This document shows, one piece after another, positions 36,967 to 46,449 of a stretch of 64,000 nt of DNA (the stretch's first letter is position 1; each line of letters begins with the position of its first letter). Location of the stretch: contig OZ240678.1 in NCBI GenBank assembly GCA_965198905.1, positions 3,224,001 through 3,288,000 of the forward strand, given 5' to 3'. The notes under the pieces were generated by a model. The model saw only the letters and a list, made by a program, of their open reading frames with translations, searched no databases and was not told the DNA's origin. This stretch comes from CAHJWH01 sp965198905 (GTDB taxonomy: Bacteria; Pseudomonadota; Alphaproteobacteria; Caulobacterales; Caulobacteraceae). The position numbers were made by a program, and so were the translations under genes.

Positions 36967-38250
36967 TCAGGCTTCAAGCCAAGGGGCGAGGGTCTCTCGG
37001 GCCAGCATCTCCTCGTAGCTCGGACGCTTGCGGACGACCGCGAAATCACCACCCCGCACCAGAACCTCGGGCGCCAGGAGACGGCTGTTATATTCGCTGG
37101 CCATGGACGCGCCGTAGGCCCCGGCCGTCATGAGCGCCACCAATTCACCCGCTGCGAGCTCGGGCAGCAAATGGTCGCGCGCGAAGGTGTCCCCCGTCTC
37201 GCAAACCGGGCCGACCACGTCGTAAAGCTTCAGTGCAGCCTCGGACGACCGACGCCTTACCGGGCGGATGGCGTGGTAGGATTCATACATCGCCGGGCGC
37301 ACCAGATCGTTCATGGCTCCGTCGAGCACGATGAACTGACGGCCGCTGGGCCTTCGGTGGATATGGATCACCCGGGTGAGCAGGACGCCGGCGTTGGCGG
37401 CGATCAATCGGCCGGGCTCGAAGGCCAGCTCCACGTCCAGATCGCCCACGGCCGCCAGGACCATGGCGGCGTAGTCGGCAGGCGTCGGCGGCTCGGGCCC
37501 ATCGAAATAGGGCGCGCCAAGCCCACCGCCGAGGTCCAGGCGGCGGACGGGAAGTCCCTGCGCCCGAAGCTGCTCCACCAGGCCGCGCATGGCCATGAAG
37601 GCCCTGCGCATGGGCTCCAGGTCGGTGATCTGGCTGCCGATGTGGCAGGCCAGCCCGGCCATATCCAGCTCGGGGCGGCTGCACCCGATGGCGTAAAGCC
37701 GCTCCGCCTCGGAAAAGCTGACGCCGAACTTGCTCTTGTCCTGGCCGGTGATGATCTTGGCGTGGCCCCCCGCGCCTACGTCGGGATTTACCCTCAGCGC
37801 CACGGTCGGGCGAAGCGCGCGTGCGGCGGCCATCGCGCTCAGCCGGTCCAACTCCGGCTCGGACTCCACGTTGATCTCGGCGACGCCGATGTCGAGCGCG
37901 AAGGCGAGTTCCTCGTCGGTCTTGCCGACGCCCGAGAATACGATGCGCGAAGCCGGCACGCCCGCCGCCAGCGCTCGGCGTATCTCCCCGCCCGATACGG
38001 TGTCTGCACCGGCGCCCAATCGAGCCAGGGTGCTGAGCACAGACAGGCTCCCGTTCGCCTTGACGGCGTAGGCGACGAGCACCTCTCGGGGCGCAAACGC
38101 CTCTCGGAAGACTTCATAATGACGGCGGAGCGTCGCGCTGGAATAGACGTAGACCGGGGTGCCGACATCCTGGGCTATGCGGGAGAGGGCGACGCCTTCG
38201 CACCAGAGTTCCAACCCGTAAGCATCAGCGTGGTCATCGAAGTCGTGCAT
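36967..38250 (-). CDS. lysA: Diaminopimelate decarboxylase
   Basis: LysA converts meso-diaminopimelate to lysine, the last step of lysine synthesis. The 427-residue PLP enzyme has VAYAVKANGSLSVL with the cofactor lysine (about residue 58), the HIGSQ motif, LDLGGGLGAPY, EPGRLIAANAG and, near the C-terminus, the GPVCETGDTF signature. It is the last gene of argH / lipoprotein / lysA, with a 17 bp gap upstream. Confidence 0.96.
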   Translation of the reverse strand: MHDFDDHADAYGLELWCEGVALSRIAQDVGTPVYVYSSATLRRHYEVFREAFAPREVLVAYAVKANGSLSVLSTLARLGAGADTVSGGEIRRALAAGVPASRIVFSGVGKTDEELAFALDIGVAEINVESEPELDRLSAMAAARALRPTVALRVNPDVGAGGHAKIITGQDKSKFGVSFSEAERLYAIGCSRPELDMAGLACHIGSQITDLEPMRRAFMAMRGLVEQLRAQGLPVRRLDLGGGLGAPYFDGPEPPTPADYAAMVLAAVGDLDVELAFEPGRLIAANAGVLLTRVIHIHRRPSGRQFIVLDGAMNDLVRPAMYESYHAIRPVRRRSSEAALKLYDVVGPVCETGDTFARDHLLPELAAGELVALMTAGAYGASMASEYNSRLLAPEVLVRGGDFAVVRKRPSYEEMLARETLAPWLEA

Positions 38251-38267
38251 CGGCTCCGGCCGAGCGG

Positions 38268-38639
38268 CTAATTCGGTGGCGTGGTGCTGACGTTGGGGCC
38301 AAGCGGGTTCGGCTCGCCTGGCACCGGCGAATCGCGAGGTGTGGTCAGCTTGGAGTCGGGATCCTGGATGTCGCGGGTGCTGAGCGGCTGGTCGTTGTCG
38401 ATGGTATTAGCGGCCTGCTCCGCGGAGCCAGCGGGATTACGAGCGGCGGCGCTCTGCTGAGCCGCGGCGCGAGCGCGCTCGGCCTTCTGGGCGTAGTAAT
38501 CGTTCTTCGCGTTTTGCCCGACCAAGGGAGGCGGTTGCTGCAACGGCCCGATCTCGCCACAACCGGCGACGCCCATGGCCGCTACACCTGCACCCGCCAC
38601 AACGATTGGCATCCAGCCGCGCAGACCTTGCCTCGTCAT
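38268..38639 (-). CDS. Small LptM-like lipoprotein
   Basis: The 123-residue protein has a signal peptide and lipobox VAGC (cysteine 27), followed by GEIGPLQQPPPL and a disordered, Pro/Ala/Asn-rich tail. The short Gly-x-Pro-Leu-x-x-Pro-Pro motif right after the lipid cysteine resembles LptM (YifL), which assists LptD maturation in E. coli. The position just upstream of lysA is also where LptM genes are found. Its ATG overlaps the argH stop by four bases. Confidence 0.78.
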   Translation of the reverse strand: MTRQGLRGWMPIVVAGAGVAAMGVAGCGEIGPLQQPPPLVGQNAKNDYYAQKAERARAAAQQSAAARNPAGSAEQAANTIDNDQPLSTRDIQDPDSKLTTPRDSPVPGEPNPLGPNVSTTPPN

Positions 38640-40039
38640 CTCAGCAACCCCCTCCAGCGCGCCGCTTGCCTGCGGACCTGATCGGGGGCGACGCCGCCGA
38701 AGCTGGTCCGGCTCGCCACCGATGCGGCTGGGGAGAGCACGCTGTAAACGCCGTCGTCGATCCGCGGTTCGATCGATTGCAACTCTTCGAGCGGCAGTTG
38801 CGCCAAATCCACGCCCAGCGCCTCCGCGCGCTTCACCGCAGCGCCCGTCGCGCGGTGGGCTTGGCGAAACGGGAGATCGAGTTCGCGGACCAGCCAGTCC
38901 GCCAGATCAGTGGCGGTGGAGAAGCCGGAGCCTGCGGCCAGCGCCATCCGCTCGATATCCGGCTCGAGGTCGGCGATCATGCCGGCCATGGCCGCCAGCG
39001 AGAGGTCCAGCGCATCGTTGGCCTCGAACACCGGCGGTTTGTCCTCCTGGGTGTCCTTGGCGTAAGCCAGGGGCAGGCCCTTCATCACCAGCGTCAGGCT
39101 GGTGAGGCCGCCGAAAATGCGCCCGATCTTGGCGCGCACCAGTTCGGCGGCGTCGGGATTTCGCTTCTGGGGCATGATGGAGGAGCCCGTGGTGAAGGCG
39201 TCCGACAGCTTGGCGAAGCCGATCTGAGGCGTGACCCAGAACACGATCTCCTCGGCCAGACGTGACAGGTGCACCGCGCAGATCGAGGCGGCGGACAGGT
39301 ATTCCAGGGCGAAGTCGCGATCGGAGACGCTGTCGAGGGAATTGGCGGTGGGGCGATCGAAGCCGAGCTCGGCCGCAGTGAAGTCGCGATCGATGGGGAA
39401 GGGCGACCCGGCGAGCGCCGCGGCCCCCAAAGGGCATTCGTTCATCCGCCTGCGCGCGTCTCGAAAGCGTCCGGCGTCGCGGGCGAACATCTCTACATAG
39501 GCCATCAGGTGATGACCGAAGGTCACCGGCTGGGCGGGCTGCAGGTGGGTGAAGCCGGGCATCAGCGTTGCGGCGTGAACCGCCGCCTTGTCCAGAAGCG
39601 CGCGCTGCAGCGCTTCTATGCGGCTGACGGCGTGGTCGCAGCCGTCGCGAACCCACATGCGGAAATCCACCGCCACCTGGTCGTTACGCGAGCGGGCGGT
39701 GTGGAGCCGTCCCGCCGCAGGCCCGATCAGCTCGGTGAGCCGGGCCTCTACGTTCATGTGGATGTCCTCGTAGGCGTCGCGAAAGGGGAAGGTCCCGTCC
39801 GCGATCTCCTGCTCGATCCGTGAGAGGCCATCTTGGATGGCCTGCGCGTCGGCGCTTGTAATCACGCCCTGTCTGGACAACATCGCGGCGTGTGCGCGGG
39901 AGCCCCGAAGGTCCTGCGCCCAAAGGCGGCGATCAACGCCGATCGAGACGTTGATCGCCTGCATCAGCTCGGCCGGTTGCCGTTCGAAGCGGCCGCCCCA
40001 CATGTCCTGACCCTTCGGCGCTTTGGGATCTTGCGACAT
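38636..40039 (-). CDS. argH: Argininosuccinate lyase
   Basis: ArgH cleaves argininosuccinate to arginine and fumarate. The 467-residue protein shows DMWGGRFERQPAELMQAIN, HTARSRNDQVAVDFRMWVRD, HLQPAQPVTFGHHL and the superfamily signature GSSIMPQKRNPDAAELVR with the catalytic loop serine. The start shares its CATG with the divergent thioredoxin-like gene; an internal ATG at 40003 is an alternative. It heads the argH / lipoprotein / lysA operon. Confidence 0.96.
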   Translation of the reverse strand: MSQDPKAPKGQDMWGGRFERQPAELMQAINVSIGVDRRLWAQDLRGSRAHAAMLSRQGVITSADAQAIQDGLSRIEQEIADGTFPFRDAYEDIHMNVEARLTELIGPAAGRLHTARSRNDQVAVDFRMWVRDGCDHAVSRIEALQRALLDKAAVHAATLMPGFTHLQPAQPVTFGHHLMAYVEMFARDAGRFRDARRRMNECPLGAAALAGSPFPIDRDFTAAELGFDRPTANSLDSVSDRDFALEYLSAASICAVHLSRLAEEIVFWVTPQIGFAKLSDAFTTGSSIMPQKRNPDAAELVRAKIGRIFGGLTSLTLVMKGLPLAYAKDTQEDKPPVFEANDALDLSLAAMAGMIADLEPDIERMALAAGSGFSTATDLADWLVRELDLPFRQAHRATGAAVKRAEALGVDLAQLPLEELQSIEPRIDDGVYSVLSPAASVASRTSFGGVAPDQVRRQAARWRGLLR

Positions 40040-40679
40040 GAGCAGTGCGGAACCTCAGGGGCCGGGGCAGCCCCAGGCCAGGCGACCCGTGATGGGGTGG
40101 GGCCTGAAGGGTGCGCTGGCGGTGATCAGTCTGGTGGGGGTGGCGGCTATCTTATACGTCATCGTCCTGGCGGTCGCCATGCCGAGTTCCCAGAGCGGCC
40201 TGTCGGGCCTGAACCACGGCGCGATGGCCAAGCTGCAGGTGCTCCCCAACCCTGTACCCGAACCTTCGGTCGTCTTCCTCGGTGACGACGCTAAGCCTTT
40301 GCAACTGGCGCAATTCAAGGGCCGCGCGGTGGTGCTGAACCTCTGGGCGACCTGGTGTGCGCCCTGCGTCAAGGAGATGCCGACCTTGGCGGCGCTCCAG
40401 CGGGAGGAAGCGGGCAAGCCGGTGAAGGTCGTGGCGGTGAGCATGGACACCACTGGCCAGACCGACAAGGCCAAGGCCTTCATCGCCAGCCATCCGCCAC
40501 TCGACTTCTACCAGGACGCCAAATACGCCTTCATGACCGGCATGCAGCCGCAGCTAATCGGCTTTCCGACCACGGTGCTGATCGATCGCACCGGCATGGA
40601 GCGGGCGGTCTACGCCGGCGACACGGACTGGGCCTCGCCCGAAGCCCGTGCGGTGGTGGACCGGCTGGCTGGCCTGTGA
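40038..40679 (+). CDS. TlpA-family thiol:disulfide oxidoreductase
   Basis: The protein of about 213 residues has one N-terminal membrane anchor (LKGALAVISLVGVAAILYVI) and a periplasmic thioredoxin fold with the redox motif WATWCAPC (about residues 105-112) and the cis-proline loop IGFPTTVLID. TlpA-like proteins keep cysteines reduced for cytochrome c or oxidase maturation. Starts are possible at 40023, 40038 and 40092; the middle one overlaps the argH start codon on the other strand. Confidence 0.92.
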   Translation: MSSAEPQGPGQPQARRPVMGWGLKGALAVISLVGVAAILYVIVLAVAMPSSQSGLSGLNHGAMAKLQVLPNPVPEPSVVFLGDDAKPLQLAQFKGRAVVLNLWATWCAPCVKEMPTLAALQREEAGKPVKVVAVSMDTTGQTDKAKAFIASHPPLDFYQDAKYAFMTGMQPQLIGFPTTVLIDRTGMERAVYAGDTDWASPEARAVVDRLAGL

Positions 40680-40697
40680 AGTCGCGGTCCGCCCGCA

Positions 40698-43574
40698 TTA
40701 TCCACCGAGGTCGCCCATCAACTTAACATAGGCGCCGTGCGCAGCGTCTTGCGTCAGGGTCAGGACCGTCTCCAGGGTTTCGAAGTCCCGTTCGCCTGCC
40801 GCCGCCGCGAGGAGCGCGCGGAACCCCAGCGGCTCCAGACATGGGTCGGTCGCGTCGGGCAGGGCGAGCTTCAGCAGCTGTTGTAGCGAGGACTGCAGCG
40901 CCAGCGCTCGGCGCAGGTCGGACAGCGCTTCGGGATCCGCCAGCTCCGCCCCCATCAAGGCGTCCAGGGCGGTTGAGGTGCTGGTGTAGAGCGGTCCGCC
41001 CTGGGCGGCGTGGGCGATCTGCAGCGCCTGCGCGGCGAACTCGATGTCCACCAGCCCTCCCGGGGTCAGCTTCAGGTCCCAGCGGCTCCTGGGAGGACGC
41101 TCGCGCGCCATCAGCGTGCGCATGTCGAGCACGTCGCGGGAGGTGCGGCGGCGCTCACGGGGCCTCCGCAACGCCGCCACGATCGTGTCCGTTGACGCGG
41201 CGAAGAAGGCCGGGGAGGAGGCCCACACCACCCGCGCCCGGGTCAAGGCCAGCAGCTCCCAGGTCTCGGCGTCCTGTGCGTAGTAGTCGGCCAACGCCGG
41301 CAGGCTCACCGCGACGGGGCCGGCCCGTCCGGAGGGGCGCAGCTGCAAGTCCACCGCATACAGCCCACCCTCGGCGGTCGGCGCCGACAAGGCGGTGGTC
41401 AGGCGCTGGGTGAAGCGCGCGTAAAAGGTCTCCGCGCTCCAACCCTTCACCTCGGACGCGGCGCCCGGCGGGCCGGGGGCGTAAAGCGTCATCAGGTCAA
41501 GATCGGAGCGGGCGGTCATCTCGCGCGAGCCGGCGCGGCCGAGCGCCACCACGGCGACCTCGCCCGGGAACCCGCCGCCGAGCCGCACCGTCTCCGACAG
41601 CGCCACCGGGGCCAGCGCACTCAGGCAGGCGTCGGCCAGCGCGGCGAAGCTGCGACCCGCCTCGCGGGCGCCCACCGCCCCACTCATCACCTGGACGCCG
41701 ATGCGGAAAGCCTGGTCGCGTCGGGCGATACGGGCGGCGGCCATGGCCTTTTCGAAGCTCGACGCCCGCCTGACCGCGTCGTCCAGAGCTTCGCCGACCT
41801 CGCGCGGATCGAGCGGATGGAAGAAACGCGGGTCCAGCAGGGCGTCGAGGGCGCCTGGCTGGCGCGCCAGGGTCGAGGCCAGCTCTGGCGCATAGGCCAT
41901 CACTCGCACGAGCAGCTGAAGCAGGTCCGGCTTGGCCAGGAACAGCGACATCACCTGCACGCCCGCCGTCAGGCCGTTGAAGAAGTCGGCGAAGCGGTTG
42001 AAGGCGGGATCGGGCGCGCCGGTGGCTTCGGCCGCCTCCAACAGGCGCGGCGCCAGGCGCGTGAACAGCTCGCGCCCCCGGGGGCTTCGGGTCGCCGGAC
42101 TGCGCCCCGTATGCCAGGCCCGGATCAGCGTGGAGACCTGGGCAGGATTGGAGAAGCCCATCCGCGCCAGAGTCTCCAGCGTTTCCGGATCGTCCTCGAC
42201 GCCGGTGAACACCAAGCTGCCGAACGGGCTGGAGAGGTCCTCGTCCTCTGCGAACAGTGCGGCGTAGCGCGCGTTGACCGCCTCCAGCGTCGCGGACACC
42301 GCTGCGTCAAAGGCCGCGAGGTCGCTAGAGCCGGACAGGGATGCCACCGCGTCTCGCGCCGCATCAGCTTCGGCAAGGGTGTGGGTCTGCTCGTCGGCGA
42401 CCATCTGCACCCGGTGCTCCCAGCCGCGCAGGCGCACATATGCCGCGCTCAGCTCGGCGGCCGTTTCGACGGCGACGTGGCCGGCGGCCGTCAGCGCGGC
42501 CAGGGCGTCCAGGGTCCGGCGACAGCGGAGCCCCGGCGCCCGGCCCCCCAGGATCAGCTGCTGGGTCTGGACGTAGAATTCGATCTCGCGGATGCCGCCC
42601 GCGCCGAGCTTGAGGTTGTGGCCGGGCGCAGCCAGCCGTTCGTCCACCTTGTGGATGTGGATCTGGCGCTTGATAGACCCGATGTCGGCGATGGCGGCGT
42701 AGTCGAGGTTGCGCCGCCAGACGAAAGGCTTCAGCCCCGCCAGGAAGGACTCGGCGCGCACCAGATCACCGGCGCACGGTCGCGCCTTGATCATCGCGGC
42801 GCGCTCCCAATTCTGGCCCGCGGTCTCGTAATAGACCAGCGCCGCCTCCACCGGCATCGCGATCGGGGTGGACGACGGATCGGGACGCAGCCGCAGGTCC
42901 ACCCGAAAAACGTAGCCCTCCGCGGTGCGTTCCTGCAGCAGGGCGCTCAGAGCCCGGGTGATCCTCACCGCCTCTGCCTGGGCTTCGACCCCGGGGGCGA
43001 GGGGCAAGGCGGCGGGCTCGTAGAAGATGCTGACGTCGATGTCGGAGGAGTAGTTCAGCTCTCCTGCGCCGTGCTTGCCCAGCGCCAAGCAGAACAGACC
43101 GGGCACGGGGCCCGTGTCGGACGCATCCCCTATATGTGGAGACAACCTGCCCGCCGCCCGTTCTTGCGCAGCAACGACCGCGAGCGCCGTCTTCACCACA
43201 GCGTCGGCGAAGTCGGTAAGCGCTGAGGTCACCTCATCCAGGCTCCAGATGCCGCCCAGGTCGCAAAGCGCCGTCAGCAGGTGCAGTTCGGACTTCAGAC
43301 GCCGCAGTGCGCCGCCCGCATCGGCCAGGGACAATGTCGTCGCGCCGGCTGTGCGGGTCAAAATGGCCGTCAGCAGTACGCCCGGCTCACCCTGCAACAA
43401 TCGTTCCAGCCGCGCCGGGTCTCGGGCGGCGAGGGCGGCCAGGTAGGGCGAGGCGGCGAAGATCGGCGCCAGAGCGGGCCATTGCGCCTCGATCACAGGG
43501 CTTTCGCCCAACCGGTGGCGGGTTCTCTCCGCCGCCGCGGGATCCGCTACGGGACCGCAGGGACGCAGCTGCAT
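40698..43574 (-). CDS. glnE: Bifunctional glutamine synthetase adenylyltransferase
   Basis: GlnE adenylylates and de-adenylylates glutamine synthetase in response to PII. The 958-residue protein has two nucleotidyltransferase domains. The N-terminal adenylyl-removing half shows LGKHGAGELNYSSDIDVSIFY, and the C-terminal adenylylating half shows ALGRAGSREMTARSDLDLMTLY. Helical PII-response regions separate them, with GGIREIEFYVQ and GGLVDIEFAAQ motifs. The length is normal for the family. It is followed on the same strand, across 18 bp of unannotated DNA, by the stop of the divergent TlpA gene. Confidence 0.96.
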   Translation of the reverse strand: MQLRPCGPVADPAAAERTRHRLGESPVIEAQWPALAPIFAASPYLAALAARDPARLERLLQGEPGVLLTAILTRTAGATTLSLADAGGALRRLKSELHLLTALCDLGGIWSLDEVTSALTDFADAVVKTALAVVAAQERAAGRLSPHIGDASDTGPVPGLFCLALGKHGAGELNYSSDIDVSIFYEPAALPLAPGVEAQAEAVRITRALSALLQERTAEGYVFRVDLRLRPDPSSTPIAMPVEAALVYYETAGQNWERAAMIKARPCAGDLVRAESFLAGLKPFVWRRNLDYAAIADIGSIKRQIHIHKVDERLAAPGHNLKLGAGGIREIEFYVQTQQLILGGRAPGLRCRRTLDALAALTAAGHVAVETAAELSAAYVRLRGWEHRVQMVADEQTHTLAEADAARDAVASLSGSSDLAAFDAAVSATLEAVNARYAALFAEDEDLSSPFGSLVFTGVEDDPETLETLARMGFSNPAQVSTLIRAWHTGRSPATRSPRGRELFTRLAPRLLEAAEATGAPDPAFNRFADFFNGLTAGVQVMSLFLAKPDLLQLLVRVMAYAPELASTLARQPGALDALLDPRFFHPLDPREVGEALDDAVRRASSFEKAMAAARIARRDQAFRIGVQVMSGAVGAREAGRSFAALADACLSALAPVALSETVRLGGGFPGEVAVVALGRAGSREMTARSDLDLMTLYAPGPPGAASEVKGWSAETFYARFTQRLTTALSAPTAEGGLYAVDLQLRPSGRAGPVAVSLPALADYYAQDAETWELLALTRARVVWASSPAFFAASTDTIVAALRRPRERRRTSRDVLDMRTLMARERPPRSRWDLKLTPGGLVDIEFAAQALQIAHAAQGGPLYTSTSTALDALMGAELADPEALSDLRRALALQSSLQQLLKLALPDATDPCLEPLGFRALLAAAAGERDFETLETVLTLTQDAAHGAYVKLMGDLGG

Positions 43575-43611
43575 CGCCTCCGCCCCTAACGTCTCTGGCG
43601 TCGCCTGGGCT

Positions 43612-44262
43612 CTAGAACCCCGCGCCCACGCGTTTCAGCCGGTCGTTCATGGTGCGGAGCTGCTTATCGATCTCGGCCATGGTGCGGTTCAGCGCGCCCT
43701 GGTCGTCGCGCCAGACCTGCAGGGTGCGCCCCCATACGCCGGTCATGGCGATGACGCGCCCGGCGCCTCGCGCACCACTGGTGTCGATCCCAGCCGCCTC
43801 CAGCAGGGCCTTCACCGTCCGCGGCATCCGCGCGATGACCGGCAGCGGTCCCTGCGCCCGGGCGATGGCGATCAGGGCGTCGCGATGCGGGGCCATCGCT
43901 TCCAGCCGCGCCATCATCGCCTCGAACAGGCGGTCGTGCGGCTCGGCGCTCTCATCGGCCTCGCCGCTGTCCAGCGCGGCGGCGTCGGCCTGGCGGGAAA
44001 GATGGTCGAGCAGGGCGTCCTTGCCGTCGGCCCGGGCGTAGAGGGCGGCGAAGGGCACGCCGGCGGCGCGGGCGATGTCGCGCAGGCTGATCTCGCTCCA
44101 CGGCCTGTCTGCGGCGAGCTCCAGCGCGCAAAGGCTGGCGCGGTCCAAGATGTCGCCCCCGTGAGGCCTGGCATCCCCCACCCCCCGGTCGAGGGCCAGA
44201 TCGTCCGCGGGGTCGATCGGATCGAGGTCTTCTGGAAAGTCGGTGGCGCGCAGGTCGGACAT
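43612..44262 (-). CDS. TetR-family transcriptional regulator
   Basis: The 216-residue protein begins with an acidic, Pro-rich extension of about 35 residues, then a TetR HTH (ILDRASLCALELAADRPWS, EISLRDIARAAGVPFAALY with the recognition helix). The C-terminal half is helical (MTGVWGRTLQVWRDDQGALN). Related alphaproteobacterial regulators sit beside a 2-octaprenylphenol or esterase gene. The target is unknown. It is 60 bp downstream of proC's opposite end and is transcribed in the same direction. Confidence 0.85.
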   Translation of the reverse strand: MSDLRATDFPEDLDPIDPADDLALDRGVGDARPHGGDILDRASLCALELAADRPWSEISLRDIARAAGVPFAALYARADGKDALLDHLSRQADAAALDSGEADESAEPHDRLFEAMMARLEAMAPHRDALIAIARAQGPLPVIARMPRTVKALLEAAGIDTSGARGAGRVIAMTGVWGRTLQVWRDDQGALNRTMAEIDKQLRTMNDRLKRVGAGF

Positions 44263-44322
44263 GGCGAGGCCTTCAGTTCTGAGTGCTGCATATGGCGCGC
44301 GCGGCGGGTCGGCCTCAACCCG

Positions 44323-45108
44323 TCAGCCGCCGAGTTCGCGCGACCGGCGGATGGCGGCCTCTACGGCCTGGCTCATCAGAGCGGGAAAGCCGGTGTCCGC
44401 CGCCATCAGCACGTCCAGCGCCGCCTGGGTGACGCCGTTCGGCGACGTGACCTGGCGGCGCAGCTCGGCGGGCTCCTCGCCGGTCTCGCGCAGCAGGACC
44501 GAGGCGCTGGCGATCGTCGCCCGGGTCAAGGTCTGAGCTGTATCGGGCGGCAAGCCGGCCTCGACGCCCGCCGCCTCCAGCGCCTCGATGAAGGCGTAGA
44601 GATACGCCGGCGCCGAGCCGGAGACGGCGGTGGCCGCGTCCATCAAGGCCTCGTCCTGGACGTCGACGGTGGTGGCGATCGGGTCAAAGAGGGTGTGGGC
44701 GCGGGCGCGGGCTTCCGCATCCTCGGCGAACAGGGTAGCGACTCCCTGGGCGGCGGCGACGCCGGTCGTCGGCATCACCCGGGCCACGCGCCGTCCCAAG
44801 GCCGCTTCAAGCTCGGTCAACCGTACGCCCGCGACCAACGACACGATCACCGCATCGGAATGCAGTTGGCCAGCCAGTTCCCCGACCACCGCGCGCCAGA
44901 CCTGAGGCTTCACCGCCAGCACCACGGTGGGATAGAGGGCGAGCTCTCCGGCCGCCGCGGCGCCCTGGTCCAGCGCTGCGCGGGCGTCGGCGCCGGGCTG
45001 CGGGTCGCGGAAGGCGAGGTCCTGGGCGGCGAACGCGCCGGCCTTGAGCCAGCCCCTCGCCATCGCGCCGCCCATCCTGCCCGCGCCGATCGTGAGGATG
45101 GGGGTCAT
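44323..45108 (-). CDS. proC: Pyrroline-5-carboxylate reductase
   Basis: ProC reduces pyrroline-5-carboxylate to proline with NAD(P)H. The 261-residue protein has an N-terminal Rossmann fold (LTIGAGRMGGAMARGWL), LAVKPQVW and the C-terminal dimerisation signature DAATAVSGSAPAYLYAFIEAL and LRRQVTSPNGVTQAAL. Its start overlaps the upstream esterase stop by four bases, placing it in the ggt / alkA / esterase / proC operon. Confidence 0.95.
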   Translation of the reverse strand: MTPILTIGAGRMGGAMARGWLKAGAFAAQDLAFRDPQPGADARAALDQGAAAAGELALYPTVVLAVKPQVWRAVVGELAGQLHSDAVIVSLVAGVRLTELEAALGRRVARVMPTTGVAAAQGVATLFAEDAEARARAHTLFDPIATTVDVQDEALMDAATAVSGSAPAYLYAFIEALEAAGVEAGLPPDTAQTLTRATIASASVLLRETGEEPAELRRQVTSPNGVTQAALDVLMAADTGFPALMSQAVEAAIRRSRELGG

Positions 45109-45800
45109 GGCCGCCGTCCGGGTCCGCTCCAGCTCGCCAGTCCCCCCGCGAAGGCGTCGTGCAGGAACTCCACGGCCAGGCTCAACGCCTCCTCGGGGAT
45201 GGTGTGGCCTTGGCCGGGACAGAGCCGCCAGAGGGCGGGCGCCTGGGCGTCGGCCAAAGCGGCGAGGGCGGCGAATAGGGACTGGGGCGGCACGCGGTCG
45301 TCGCTGTCGCCGTGGGCGAGCAGGATCGGCGGTCGGCTGCGCAGTTCCGCCGGCAGCTTCTCCGGGGCGGCCAGCAGCCCCGAGAAACCTACCACCGCGC
45401 CTAGCGCCTCGCGTCGCCGCGGACCTACGTGCAGGGCCATCATCGTGCCCTGGCTGAAGCCGACCAGGGCGCAGGCCGAGGCCGGCAGGCCAAGCCGGGC
45501 CAGTTCGTCATTGAGAAAGGCGTCCAGGCTCGACGACGCCGCTTCGACTCCCGTCGCCAGGCGAACCGGGTCCATGGCGGACAGGCCGAACCACTGGAAC
45601 GCCTCGCCGGGAAAGCCCGGCACGGGCTCCGGCGCATTGGGCGCGACGAAGGCGGCGTTTGGAAGGGCCTCGGCGAAGTAGGGCGACAGCCCCAGCAGGT
45701 CCTGACCGTTGGAGCCGTAACCGTGGGCGAACACCACAAGCTGCCGCGCCACGCCGCCCGCGGCGGGCGCCACGCGAGGTCCGTCCAATCGGGTCGCCAT
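45105..45800 (-). CDS. Phospholipase/carboxylesterase family alpha/beta hydrolase
   Basis: The 231-residue hydrolase shows VVFAHGYGSNGQDLLGL (oxyanion region), the nucleophile elbow GFSQGTMMALH, HGDSDDRVPPQSL with the acid residue, and PGQGHTIPEE with the catalytic His. This is the short-chain carboxylesterase/lysophospholipase type. The ATG at 45800 shares one base with the alkA stop. The true substrate is unknown. Confidence 0.92.
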   Translation of the reverse strand: MATRLDGPRVAPAAGGVARQLVVFAHGYGSNGQDLLGLSPYFAEALPNAAFVAPNAPEPVPGFPGEAFQWFGLSAMDPVRLATGVEAASSSLDAFLNDELARLGLPASACALVGFSQGTMMALHVGPRRREALGAVVGFSGLLAAPEKLPAELRSRPPILLAHGDSDDRVPPQSLFAALAALADAQAPALWRLCPGQGHTIPEEALSLAVEFLHDAFAGGLASWSGPGRRP

Positions 45801-46441
45801 CAGGCCTCCTGCGAAATCAAGCCGGCCTTGCGGCCGAGATAGTAATCCCACAGCATGTGGGTGGCGACGCCGCGATAGGGTTTCCAATGTTCGGCGCGGA
45901 CATAGAGCGCCTTTTCATCCAGCCGGGCCTCGACTCCCTCGAGCACCCGGACCGCTTCCTGCAACGCCACGTCGCCAGCCGGAAAGGCGTCCAGCCGTCC
46001 TTCGCAGAACAGCAGATAGACCTCCGCCGTCCAGCGCCCGATCCCTTTCAGCGACACGAGCGCCGCGATGGCCGCCTCGTCGTCGAGCGCCGCCAGGGCG
46101 CCGAGGTCCACCGTCGCGTCCATGTGAGCCGAAGCTATACCGAGGGCGTAGCGGGCCTTGGGCGCGGAAAGGCCGAAGGCTTTCAGCCCGGCCACGTCAT
46201 GGGCGAGCACGGCTTGTGGCGTCACCTCGCCGAGCCCCGCCACCACCCGCGCCCAGATCGCCTGGGCCGAAGCGACCGAGACCTGCTGCTCGGTGATCAG
46301 CTGGATCAGGCCTGCAAACCCGCCCGGCCTCGCGCGCCAGTCGAACGGCGGGATGGCGGCGTGCGCGCGGGCCAGCACCGGATCGCACTCGGAGAGCCAG
46401 AGTCGCGCAGCCTCGATCGCCTTGGCGGTGGGTTGGGTCAA
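45800..46441 (-). CDS. DNA-3-methyladenine glycosylase II (HhH-GPD)
   Basis: This base-excision repair enzyme removes alkylated purines. The 213-residue protein has the helix-hairpin-helix SLKGIGRWTAEVYLLF followed by the catalytic region CEGRLDAFPAGDVALQEAV, with the essential Asp in PAGD. Motifs ITEQQVSVASAQAIW and WKPYRGVATHMLWDYY agree with the AlkA family. The TTG at 46441 begins where homology starts, 8 bp after the ggt stop; the longer frame would overlap ggt by about 90 bp. Confidence 0.9.
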   Translation of the reverse strand: MTQPTAKAIEAARLWLSECDPVLARAHAAIPPFDWRARPGGFAGLIQLITEQQVSVASAQAIWARVVAGLGEVTPQAVLAHDVAGLKAFGLSAPKARYALGIASAHMDATVDLGALAALDDEAAIAALVSLKGIGRWTAEVYLLFCEGRLDAFPAGDVALQEAVRVLEGVEARLDEKALYVRAEHWKPYRGVATHMLWDYYLGRKAGLISQEA

Positions 46442-46449
46442 GCGACCGC

